Assembly: GCA_022495005.1 (NCBI GenBank)
Contig: JAGYXB010002079.1
Coordinates: forward strand, 62,001-126,000
From: Rhyacophila brunnea
Taxonomy: Eukaryota; Arthropoda; Insecta; Trichoptera; Rhyacophilidae
Direction of reading: 5' to 3'
DNA: 64,000 nucleotides
Below are positions 46,578 through 58,300 of this stretch, in pieces. The first letter of the stretch is position 1, and every line of letters starts with the position of its first letter. The notes below the pieces were generated by a model, which did no database searches, was not told the origin of the DNA, and saw only the letters and a program-made list of their open reading frames with translations. The translations under genes and the position numbers were made by a program.

Positions 46578-47823
46578 CAGTGACGTACCGTGGGGGTAGG
46601 CAGATTGAGCGTCGCTTGGGGGCGGCTGTTACTCAAAGGACGGCAAATCGAGGAGAATCATTAGGTATATATAAAAAGCTACCTTAATTTAGAAATAACG
46701 GAAATATCTTTCCATTAAAAAAATCAGCTCACTGGTAGGAAACAAAATATATCTATTAATTAGATAAGTACTATACAATTTTCAACAGGACTTTATTTTT
46801 TGTTGGGTTCGCGATGTCTATTTCCTTCCGTTGTCCTTGGACGTGACGTTCTTCACAGTCACTCGCGAGTTATGGAAGTTTACAGGTGTATTTTTAAATG
46901 TACCTGTCTGAAACCGTAGACTCGCAATACTGTTTATTGAAGCAGAGATGGCATTTTAGGCTGCGCGCACACGGCAAAGCGACTGCGCGCAGACGGCAAA
47001 GCGAAGTTTCGGATTCATCCGCCAAACGACGTTTGCGTTTTGTTTCCGGGCCGATTGCGTTTCAAATGCGTCGATATTTCGACGATGCTGTCCAAGAGAA
47101 AACACGGTTTTCAAGGGGATTCATAAACGCCTTTTTTTGAAACTGCACCCTGCTGCGAGAGTATTTATCTTTCATTACAGTGGCGTACAAGGGTAAATAA
47201 ATCAATATAAAATCAGTACATAATATTGCATTATGCCTACATTTATTTTCCCACTATTGCTTCTTTTGGAGCTAGTCTGTTTTATATCGAAAGCGTTTTG
47301 AAAATGACCTATTGTTGAGCCTATTATATACCATCATCATCAATACTATCGACCGAAAGCCATAATATATAATAGTAAAAAAATACGAAATCTATCATAT
47401 ATTTGGATATTTTATAGATAGGATAATACAATTTATCTATTACAGTTTGGTTTAGGCATAGCTTGATGAATTAAAAAAATGAACTTACAATATGTGTAAT
47501 ACGTATTTTTAATCTAAAGTTAAAAAAATAAGTAAGAATGAAAAAATGTGCACAATTTTGTCATATCGCCTAAAATATACCAATACTATTATGGTTTGGT
47601 AAGACAGGGCTTAATTGATTTTTAAAATCCAACCAATACCATCTGTAAATTGTCATCTGTAGATTTAGTAGTATAGGTGCCTCTATCTTGTTAGTAATGT
47701 ATCCATACAACACAATTCTTAGATATTGGAGTCATGAAAGGATGGTAAAAAATACTGTATAAAAAAAATGTGGCGGCATTTTGGCACTGCCTAGGGGCGG
47801 CATTTTGTCTAGGGACATCACTG
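46578..47823. mobile_element. CAGTGACGTCCC family element (1246 bp), perfect 8-bp duplication, inside RTE relic
   Basis: It runs from cagtgacgtaccgtgggggt to tagggacatcactg and is flanked by aacatagc (46570-46577, 47824-47831). It is longer than its sisters because it contains an inverted fragment of the CAGTGGCG element family (about 47330-47690). No transposase frame. Confidence 0.85.
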
Positions 47824-47941
47824 AACATAGCGACACCAAACACCAACACAAGTTTTGTCATTAACAGCGAACCAATTGAACGTGTAACACATTATAAATA
47901 TTTAGGAACATAGGTCAATGAGAAATGGGACCAGTCTCAGG

Positions 47942-48455
47942 CAGTGACGTCCCGTGGGGGTAGGCAGATTGAGCGTCGCTTGGGGGCGGCAAATCGAGAA
48001 GAATCATTAGATATATATATAAATGGCTACCTAAACTTAGTAATAACGGAAATATCTTTTCACTAAAAAAACAGCTTACTGGTTGGAAACAAAATGCATA
48101 AAATAACATAAAAGGTTTAATGGGACTGTATTTTTTGTTGGGTTCACGATGTCTAGTTTACTTCCGTTTACCTTGGACATCACGTCCTTGGTGCCCAAAA
48201 ATGACACGTGCAGATTTGGAAGTTATCAGGTGTATTTTTAAATATATCTGAAACCGTGAACTCGCAATATTGTCTATTGAAGCAGAGATGGCATTTAAAT
48301 TAGATTTGGATGACAAGGGCACGGAAAGTTTTTTTTATTTTAATGGTTTAGTGTTGAGACTATAAAAATAGTGTATTTATGATTAAAAGTAAGATAATGG
48401 AGTCATGAAAGGATGATTAAACAATGGGGCGGCATTTTATCTAGGGACGTTACTG
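47942..48455. mobile_element. CAGTGACGTCCC family MITE (514 bp) inside RTE relic
   Basis: It runs from cagtgacgtcccgtgggggt to tagggacgttactg. The 8-bp flanks gtctcagg (47934-47941) and atctcagg (48456-48463) differ at one base. It lies about 120 bp from the previous family member. Confidence 0.85.
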
Positions 48456-49289
48456 ATCTCAGGAAATAAAAAAACTAGAATTAAGATCGCAAGGAGTGTC
48501 TTTCTCAAAATGAGATGCCTCCTTAGCAATCGAGACCTTAACCTAAGTCTGAGACTGCGTATGGTACGTTATTATGTTCTCCCAATTCTTTTCTATGGTA
48601 TGGAGGTATGGACGCTAAACCAAGAGATGTCAAGGAGAGTTAAAGCTTTCGAGATGTGCCTGTATAGACGCATCCTCAAAATTTCTTGAACTGTCCGGGT
48701 TACAAATATTGGAGTTCTCAATCGAATGGGAAATGACTGAGAAGTTCTACATAGTATCAAAACCAGATAACTACAATACTTTGGCCACACGGTGAGAGGA
48801 CAAAGTAAAGCTTATCATCCAAGGAAAGAATAACGGTAACCATAGCAGAGGATGACGCCACATTTTGTGGCTTAAGAAGCTCCTTGATTGGTATGAGTGG
48901 AGCTCCACTGAACTGTTCCGGATAGCGAATAACAAAGCTAAGATCGCTCTGATGGTGGCCGACCTCCGCTAGGGGATGGCACAATAAGAAGAAGGATGTG
49001 TGAGCTGTAAGGCCGTATCCTGTTATATTTCAACACGGAAAGGGCACAACATAAACCAAAGGATAGGGAAGCAGACAAGGGTACGCGATGTGATAGAGGT
49101 CGCCAGGCACATACAATGGCGGCGGGCTGGACATGACGCTCGCTGAGTGGACAACTGTTGGATAAAAATACCGACATATAGTTGCACCGAAGGGGTACTT
49201 AACGACCACAGGGTCGCCGTAAAACCCACTGGATAGATAGATATAACAGCGAATAATTGGGCACCTCAAAGAGAGAGGAAATTAGGGAA

Positions 49290-49670
49290 GGTTCGCCGTA
49301 TCACTATTTACCGAGAAATGTATCGGAAATATACGACCGTCCAACCTCTTTGGGTCGTATAGCGCTGACATAAAATTCATGTCTAAATAAAACACTGTTC
49401 TTGTCGGTGTACACTTTACAGGAAGCCAACAGCAAACAAATTTTGAAAATAGCCGATATACTGGATTATTTGTTAGGTTAGGTTAGGTTTTCATTCTTGA
49501 ATTCGTGAATTTTGCGATATCAGCTATGAATATTCAATCAAATAAAATTGGAGATCGTAGGTTACCCCTATGGTATATTATATGGCCATATCTTTCCGAT
49601 AAGAAACCTCACGGCAAACTGTGCCACGGTGAAATGTTTTACGTACAATTTACATATAACTGTGAATCAA
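49290..49670. mobile_element. GTTACATGTAAATTG family copy
   Basis: It has gaccgtccaacctctttggg, aggaagccaacagcaaacaa, ttaggttaggttaggttt and a right end ccacggtgaaatgttttacg. It shows the uninterrupted target of the 42447 insertion. Confidence 0.6.
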
Positions 49671-50101
49671 CCCCGGCCGATGATGATCATTGTGGTTAAC
49701 AAAAAAAATATATTTTATGATACAGAAACGCTGACGGTTCTTTATGTTATTCAACATTATCTTGTCTATGACAACGATCTACGAAAAGTGAAAGTAATAA
49801 GATAAAAAAATGATTATCATGCTTACAATCAGATTCTTTCTATAATAGTATGTGATTACGTCATTGATGACAAGTATTTACTAATATTTTTTAATGTATA
49901 TAGAGCTATAAAGAAAACAATTTGCCTACAAATCATTTAGAGCTGTTATCTAGCTTGCAAAATACGCACCTGGCGTATAGCGTTAAATCTAACGTTTTTT
50001 GTCATCGCAAACAGATGAAAAAAATATAAAAAGGTTACACCGATTTGTTTGAAAATCAGCATTCTTGCCGCATGTACATTTATTTAACTTATCAATAATT
50101 T

Positions 50102-50318
50102 CAGCACTCGAAATGGAACATGTTACGAACCGGAGCGCTCAATAACTTTCAATAAATTGTGTGTGGGTATATTTTATAAAAATAACTTTTAATTTTTTTC
50201 ATATGACCTATCTAGCTCAGATGGTCAAGTTATTTTTTCCACGAGACGGAGCGATAATTTTGGAGATTTCATGAACCGGAACGGCGCTCAGGTGCGCTCC
50301 GGTCCATTTCGAGTCCTG
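50102..50318. mobile_element. hAT-like MITE (CAGNGCTCGAAATGG family)
   Basis: It runs from cagcactcgaaatggaacat to ggtccatttcgagtcctg. The flanks aataattt and aattaatt agree at six of eight bases. Confidence 0.7.
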
Positions 50319-50344
50319 AATTAATTTAAATGTTAATATACAGT

Positions 50345-50465
50345 GTGTGCTTCCCGTAATCACATATGCGTATGAAACATGGACCGTAAGTAAAAGAGAG
50401 ATCCAAAAACTTAAATTAGCACAACGTGGTATGGAGAGGTGCATGCTAATGCACATTGCACACAC
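50345..50465 (+). repeat. RTE-like fragment
   Basis: It carries cgtaatcacatatgcgt, gaaacatggaccgtaagt and aaaagagagatccaaaaac, matching 3730-3800 of the RTE-like copy there. It has no tail. Confidence 0.5.
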
Positions 50466-50479
50466 ACTAATGCAAATAC

Positions 50480-50760
50480 ACTGTTGTTTCATTTTTTTTA
50501 ATTCATTAAGCCCTGCCTAAACCAAACTATAATAGATAAAAAATATTTTTCTATCTGTAAAATATCCAAAGTTATGTACGATTTAATTGCATAATTTTTA
50601 CAGTATTTTTTGACTGTTATTTATTACGGCATGGTTTCGCAGGGTTTAATTGATTTTTAAAAACTAACCAACACCGCCTGTAAATTGCAGTCTTAGTTCA
50701 ATGAAAACAAATACATTTATGACTGACAAAGATTATTTATGACAGATCTTATCTTAACAA
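50480..50760. repeat. Fragment of the CAGTGGCG element family
   Basis: It has aagccctgcctaaaccaaac, ggtttcgcagggtttaattg and aaactaaccaacaccg, as in 22100-22480 and 26450-26800. Confidence 0.55.
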
Positions 50761-51034
50761 TTCCACAAAACACCCTCCACCACCCGCCGTGTCTGCACAG
50801 CCGTGGATTATGCACGGCCGCCTTCCACAGCGCTGTATTGCGACATAATGAATATTTTTTAATTGCTCATATTTCGTCCGGAACGGAGCCGCACGGAACC
50901 GATTATTTGCAACCATGCACCTCGGTGCTTAAGACTGACTCTAGGAAAGTGAGAAAATGAGGTCCAGTTCTGCTGGCCGCCGGCGTGATGCGCCATGTGT
51001 ACCCGCGTACTGATGCTCAAGATTTTAATCTGAT

Positions 51035-51330
51035 TCTACGGAAGAAACGAGATTACCCTGCTCTCCATACAACGCTGCAAATTTTTCAAATGCCGCAAAA
51101 TTGACCTCTGTTGCAATCAGGTCCGCGTGGCCAATTGGGCCCATGTGAGGACGGACCCTGGCAAACAGCTCCGCTCGTTCGGATTCCATAAACGGGCAAT
51201 CCCAGAGGACGTGTTCTGCGTCTTGTTAGTGATGCCCGCAGGTACAACCCGGCCCATCTTCGATTAAGCGAAACCCATGAAGCTTGGCGGCGAAGTTGCC
51301 ATGGCCGGTGAGGAACTGGCGCCTACCTCT
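51035..51330 (-). pseudogene. Non-LTR retrotransposon C-terminal zinc-knuckle fragment
   Basis: The minus strand reads RRQFLTGHGNFAAKLHGFRL, GPGCTCG, then two stops, then DAEHVLWDCPFMESERAELF. TGHGxF and CxCGxxxxDxxHVLWxCP are hallmarks of the ORF2 end of I/R1/Jockey-group elements. The central stops mark a dead copy. Confidence 0.7.
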
Positions 51331-52099
51331 ACCCTTCGCCACTGCAAAATAGTCAACCGTTTCTAGGGTGTGGAGTATAGGTACTTGCAGCTGGTAGAAG
51401 GTTGATCGTTGGGCCGATCGATAACCATTACCGATTGTAATACAATTAGTATGCAATCGAACTTGGTTATTACGAGGAAGATGGGACCGACTGAATTTGC
51501 TCGTTATTAGCATTACTCTTTATATCGTTATATAACATTTTTCGCGCCGCGTTCTATTTAAGCATATAACATAAAAAATCTGAAAACCATCGTAAAAATC
51601 CCCGAAACAAGCATGGCATTCATAAACTACAAAAGAAGTTGTTTATTGTAATGAAGTGCAGAGCCGCTGGCGCTGGTAGGTACCTACCGACTTCACAAAG
51701 CTTGGATTTTTTACATGAAATTTCAACCATATGCGTGGATACTTTTTCAATGTTGTCGGCGAAAACACCAATTAGATACTTAGACACTTAACTAGTGTCA
51801 TAAACGTAATCCGTTTCCGGCGGCATCGGTCTAGTTAACTGACCGGTCGGATTTTATTGCTTAGGGTCGAAAATGTTGTTTTTAAACGATCGACACATTA
51901 ACAGTTTTGCTCGGTATACCCGATAAGTAGCTCGTTATAAAAGTGAATAAATGTATGAAAGAAAAATCATAAACTAAAATTTAAAAAAATGTTTCCTCAT
52001 TACATCCGAGATCTCGCTATTTCCGTGAACGTATTAACCAAGTTCGACTGTATTTAGTAAAATTTAATAAAAAAAACTCTTCAGAGCAAATTTCCACTT

Positions 52100-52105
52100 T
52101 TTATT
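52100..52105 (-). terminator. Polyadenylation signal of gene B
   Basis: An AATAAA hexamer on the minus strand lies about 60 nt after the elongase stop codon. No closer canonical signal is seen. Confidence 0.55.
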
Positions 52106-52163
52106 TGTACCTATATATTTTTTACTTATGTGTAACTTAATATTTAGTTCAGTGTTAATAATA

Positions 52164-52328
52164 TCAACGCTGCTTCTTTCTGATGTACTCCTTGACGTAG
52201 AAGTCGGTGAACATGAACGTCATGAATAAGTTTTGCGGCAGGAAAGCCAAGGAAATCCACTTCGGGTATCCGCAGCTCGGCCTGAACAAAATGTGGGTGA
52301 AGTGGACCAGCAAAATCACGAATTGCGC
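52164..52328 (-). CDS. Gene B terminal coding exon 6
   Basis: The acceptor is tttctttgcag ending at 52329; the exon ends with TGA at 52166-52164. It encodes 54 residues: [10 protein letters not shown], then FRPSCGYPK, then [24 protein letters not shown]. CxYPK and the final NxFxxxFxxFY pattern are typical ELO C-termini. The last four residues, KKQR, fit a KKxx ER-retrieval signal. Confidence 0.92.
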   Translation of the reverse strand, partial: AQFVILLVHFTHILFRPSCGYPKWISLAFLPQNLFMTFMFTDFYVKEYIRKKQR

Positions 52329-55300
52329 CTGCAAAGAAACATAATTGATTATGTATAATTATTGTTTTTACCCTGTAGCGAAGGGTGACTTTTGGAAAGA
52401 GGTAAGCTGTGGAGATCTGAGAAAAAGAGCACACATGTCAGGTATACTAACGAGAAATAAGAATATAATACGATATTACTACTAATTTTCAATTTCAATT
52501 TATTTATTTATTTTTACATATTGTGGACATTACAAATTATAAGTTTAAGACGTTCACAACATGACATTTAGAAACAAAGAAATATTATTAAAACAGTTTT
52601 ATATACAGTATAAATGTGTAAATACAAAAAATACGAAGTATATAGGTACAAGGAAGTACACCGGGTGAGTTAAGCAGACCCTATTTTAAGAATTTAAAAA
52701 AACAACGTCCACCTAAATTCACCCTCACGTAAGTGGAATATATCAATATCCGAAGCGATTTCATTAAACATGGTTATTGCCCTCCCAATTGGCATTACTA
52801 ATGGCAGGTTAGTTCTGCACCATGGGAGAAAAAACAACGGATGCCCTCGATTCCTAAGGTAATTATCAGAGACACACAAGCCACCACCAAGAATGGCAGA
52901 GTTCACATTTACGCCGCGTATAAGTCTGAAAAAATATGTAACTAAATAAAGATCTAAAGATTCTAAATTTTAAGCTACAGTATGTAAGCACCCCTAAGAG
53001 AAAATCAGTCGGATAGAGCCACGGATAATATCCATACAGCCGAAAGTAAAGGAGTCTTAAAAATTTCTTTTGGACTCTCTCCACCATAAGGCCGTACTTC
53101 AACTGATGCGGGGCCCAAACGACAGACCCACTCTCAAGTCTGCTTCTAACTGAGGAGTTATAGAGAATTTTTAGTACCGTAACATCCGAAAAGACCCGGG
53201 AAGTACGCAAGACAAAGCCCAACATCTTTAGCGCCTTTTTACAAATGGTATCTATATGACCACTAAACGTCAGTTTACCGTACACACTAATGACAACGAC
53301 ACACTAATTCAATGAAACTTGAAAACTCACTGACGACATAAAATTGAACGATAAATTTAATTTAAGTACATATTTTTCAAAACATTTATACACATCAAAA
53401 ATCATTACATAACATTTCTTTTTAATTTTAAAAACTATCTAAGTATATTTATTAATAATATGCATCCAACCTTCTTGGATCGTATAGTACTGACATACAA
53501 TTCATGTCTAAATAAAACACGGTTCTTGTCGGTTTACACTTTACAGGAAGCCAGCAGCAAACAATTTTTGAAAATAGCCGAATATACTGGATTATTTGTT
53601 AGGTTAGGTTTTCATTCTTGAATTCATGAATTTTGCCAAAATTAGCTATGGAAATTCAATTAATGTTCATTATGAATCTAATAAAATTGGAGACCGTATA
53701 GTATACGGTCATCTCTTTCAGATAAGAAAGCTCAAGGCGAAATGTACCATGGTGAAATGTTTTACGTAAGTACAATTTACATGTAACCGCGGTAAATACC
53801 TACCTGGGCTGCAGTCGTGACCTAGAGACACGCGCACTCATTTATGGTTTGAGTCTTTCCTACGCTTACCACCAGCATGTATTTTTTTCCGACCATGTCC
53901 GATCCTAATAGGATCATATGGGTCTCCACAGAGTAGAGGTTTGTATTAACAGATTTTGTTTTTTTTTTTACGAGAAATGGATGTCAGCCACTTGCTCAAC
54001 CTATTAGGTCCATACCCTGACTCACACACAAATTGAAAAACAATATGTATATTTGCCAGACCCAGAATTCGAACATGAGACCCACGGCGTGATAGTCCAA
54101 CGCTTAAGCCGCGCGGCCATCTGTATTTAGGTCGTGATATAGATAGAATATTATGTACTTACTATTTGTATCTGCGTCAGGTGCTTCTTCCACCAGATGT
54201 TCTTTTTGTACTCTGGATAGTAGCAGGTTAGAAGATAGTACGTGTACATCACTGCGTGGACCATGGTATTGATTATGCCAAGAGCTGCACCATGGCCCGC
54301 TGGAAAAACGAAAACAAAAATAAGTAAGGTTTGTGCATTCAGAAACTTGAATGAGACACTTCATTATAGACAGTTATTACCTAAACGTCACCTGACATCG
54401 TTTGGACGTAACAAAGGTTTGGAATTTAAAAGAATTTAATTGATTTGAATTGAATTCTAGACTTTGGAGGTAAACTGACTGCCAAGAATAACGCAGCATT
54501 TCATGTGATGTTTTATATTTATTATGGCTAATTAATATGAATAAAGCAGTACAATAATAATATTGTCAGTTTTTTTTAAATACCAACCAGTTGTTGGATT
54601 GCATTATGAATAAGTATTTAATACACAGTGACGTCCCAAGGAAAAGTGCCGCATTTAGGCAGACTTAAAATAGAGTCCCTTTTCATTTTTAGTCACAAAT
54701 TGCATGCAAAATTGTACCTATTTTATTATCTTAAAGTTGTAAACAAACAAATGCAACAAAAATCTTCAAAAAGAGGATAAGAGCACTTCTACGAAACCTA
54801 CTCTCAAACGTGGAAGTCGCTGACAAGTTTGGAGGCATAGTTTTTCAAACTAAGATGTCGGTACTTTCTAATGAAGTATCTCCATCGGCCGGTTTATTTA
54901 AAACAGCCACTGATGTCAAAAATTGTAAAGATCGTATTCATTCCATCGTTTGCCACCCCCAAGCAACACATGGCATGTCTACCCTCACAAGGCGTAACTG
55001 TTAATGCATATAGACCAACATAATATATATCAAGTCTTCTACATCACAACGCTGCATGCGCTGACATGTGGTTTTTACAGATTGCAGAATTTCTGCTTCT
55101 TCTACTAAAAATACTTTTTACAATTCGAAATAATACGCTTCTTCTGCTTCCGTAATTGCTTAGGCATTTTGATGTTAATAAAACTCCACGCGGTTTCGAA
55201 GACACAATGAATTATGGGCGAGGGGAAAGTAAATGCGGTGGAGGGCTTAGTTCCAGAAACAACCGTGGTGACGTAGATGATTCGAACTCTTAAAAACTGG

Positions 55301-58300
55301 ATTACAGTTGTTGTAGCTTGAGAAGCGTTTGAGAAAAGTTGCAAGAGGCTTTAATTTTATAGAATAGGTATTTTAGCAACTTACCGGGGATGTATTTCAG
55401 TGATATGTATCCCAAAAACACCATTGCTATGTGATGGTAGACGTGCAAAAACGTCACTTGGCTATTTTTCTTTCTGAGAATGAAGAAAACCTGTAAAGCG
55501 GAATGTTTGATTAGTCAGATAGTCGGATATATTTTTAATTTAAATCTAAAAGGTTTATTTTCTCTTTGCATAAAAAAATAATATACATATTAATATAGAC
55601 AAGCAGGATCGAAATATTATATTGTAAATACTAAATGTGACATATCGTCACCTTACTAATGTTACATTATTTATTGAACATACATAATTTGGAAATACCC
55701 CAGAGAAATATATTTAAGACCTCGTAAATCCGGTATTATGGAAAAATTAAGTTTGTGCGACAAAATTTAAACAAAAATCATTTCAAATTCTACCAAAACC
55801 TCGGTTCTCTAGACCAATGGTTCTCATGTGCGGCCACCAGAGGATTTTTCTGTGGCCGCCAGCATCATTTTCAGTATTTAATTTAATTAACTGGGCTAAC
55901 GTTAAATATATGCGTTATTGGAAGTGATTCATGATCAAGTACTTAAAAACCATTTTAATAATACCACATTGACCAAGAATCAAGTAAATTCAAAGAATTC
56001 GCAAAAAATGCTTTATTAATATTGTCGATTTTTCCTACTACTGTATACTGTGAAAGATCATTCAGTGTAATACATTTCATAAAAAACAAATATCGAAGTC
56101 AGTTGATAGATGTAAAATTATAAGCAGCCATGCGGCTCGCATTGGAAAAAATGAGTATTGAGGAACTTCCATTTGCATTGTTTTTAAATAAATAGATATG
56201 TACTAAAATGTTCAAATGTCTTTAATAGACTTGTCTATAAATAAATTGATCAATTTTTTTAGTAAATAAAATGTATCTTTAATTTTAAAGTGAAATTTGG
56301 TGCGGCCACCAGACGTTTCCATAGAACTGTCAATGTGAATTGTGCGGCCATAGTGAGAACCACTGATCTAGATTAGTACCTATGCTGTCCATCTATCGAT
56401 AAATTTAAATAAACTCGTCGGTCTCGTGGTTTCAAACATGGAATTAAAACCTCGTATTTCACAACCAGTGTTAGCAGATTCATCAATTATAGATGTGTTA
56501 AAAATATTGTTTTATTCACTCATTAGCTCTGGGGCGTACATAAACATATTACAAAGGCCCCTTGATTCGAATACAAAGGCCTCCTTATTATATACGACCG
56601 CGACACCGGCGTCCCGTCTGAAACGGGGGTTAGAGCCGTTTCACACAAGACACCTGTGTCCAGCCACCGGTGTGTCCATTTTATGTATATTATGATAAGA
56701 CAAAAGTCATGTTCAACTGCTTTGCGGGCCAAAAAGAGATCCTCATCAATGGCACTCAGCTCGAAAAGGTAAAAACTACATTTATCTGGTTCAACAAGTC
56801 TAATGTCTATAGATGGATGTATATTTGATGAAATTGTTCGTAGAGTAAAAGGTAGTCTGGAGTGCTTTTGGCCGCCTGAATAAAGGACAAAAAGAGGAAT
56901 GAGTGAATAAGGAAGCAGACAAGGGTTGCGATGTGATAGAGTTCATTAAAAGCCTCAAATAGAGATGGGCTGGACACATTGCTAGAATGAGAGACAATCG
57001 TTGGACGAATTTAGTCATCCAGTGGTATCCAAGAGGTACAAAACGTCCGCAAGGTATACCTAGAGGCAGCTGGATCGATGAAATGATAAATTTTTGCGGA
57101 AGTACGTGACAACGCAATGCACAGGACTGAGAGAAGTGGAAGCAGCTTGAAGAGGCATTCATCCAACAGGGATAGATTCAGGCTGATGATGATGATGATA
57201 AGACATGATACTCGCAATTTAGCGTTGCGGCCTGACTACAGGTGGCCTTGGCTTTTGACTCGACTTGTGATATTCCTCGGTTTCAGGGCACCCGAGCTAA
57301 TCCCACATCCCATTCATCTGTATTTTTATCTGAAATATAGGTTTGTATGAATTTACGTGTGCGATTTTAATTTTAATATCCCGGTTCTTGAGGAGGGGTT
57401 CATACATCCAAATGCAAGGGTGTTGTTTTGTAATTGATTTTAGAAGCTACTATCTATATATATCCTCACGATCTCGAACCACCCCCTCGGCCCACACCGC
57501 AGGGGATCGCACTTGTCTAGTAAATAGTCATGTTACCTTACCGTGTCTAGTAAGTCCAATATTTTGACGTTATAATACAACCACACAAAATATAAAATTT
57601 CTCTCTCTTTGGGAGTATCTTCCGTCGAAAGGGGCTGGCAGAGAATACTATAATATCCTGTAATCCATACTGATCGAATACTCTGGAATCAAAACAATAC
57701 AATAAGAAAATTCTGAGAAACAACTGCATTGGGTATAAAGTCCGGTTGTCACATTTCGCTTTGGGATCGGCGAATAATTGACAGTCGGGGGCTTGCTCCT
57801 CGCTACTTAGTTTGAAGTCTCTATAATCTAGTTTATAGAATAGGTAAAGAAACTGTACGCTGTGTGTAATCGTCCTCTTAGAATATCAGTGGCGAAGGGT
57901 GAAGGAGGCTTTTAAGATACGACCAGGGCATGAAATGGAGCGCCGTTCCGTGTCATAAAATCAGTAATATTGTCGTTCCGTCTCGTGGAAAAAATAATTT
58001 TACCGTTTCAGCTAGAATAACAAAAATTTAACACACTTATTTTTATAAAACGCACATTAAATTAGATAACTGTGTTATTATTTTCAGAAAATTAACTGCT
58101 CTGGTTCGTAAAATTTTCCATTTCGAGTGCTGGATACGACATAAATAGTGGATACTAAACTTAGTCAGTCATACGTATTTGTTTTCATTGAACTAAGACT
58201 ACAAATTGCAGAACGGGTTGGTTAGTTTTTAAAACTCGTAAACACTGCGTAAACCAAGCCATAATAAATAATAGTCAAAAAATACTTGTCTATCTATAAT

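Larger units (their letters stand above)
46530..49000 (+). pseudogene. RTE-like element C-terminal region, interrupted by two MITEs
   Basis: Removing the two insertions (46578-47823 and 47942-48455) leaves a continuous relic. It reads ATPNTNTSFVINSEPIERVT, HYKYLGT, WDQSQ, then EIKK, LLSNRDLNLSLRLRMVRYYV, LPILFYGMEVWTL, KAFEMCLYRRILKIS, and the WLKKLLDWYEWSSTELFRIA-like tail. It aligns along its length with 13595-14135 and 21620-22030. Stops and shifts show that it is inactive. Confidence 0.8.

Noticed and set aside
52144..52434. Open frame of 96 codons at the end of gene B
   Set aside because: It is a different frame of the elongase terminal exon; the correct frame gives the conserved C-terminus and joins to exon 5.
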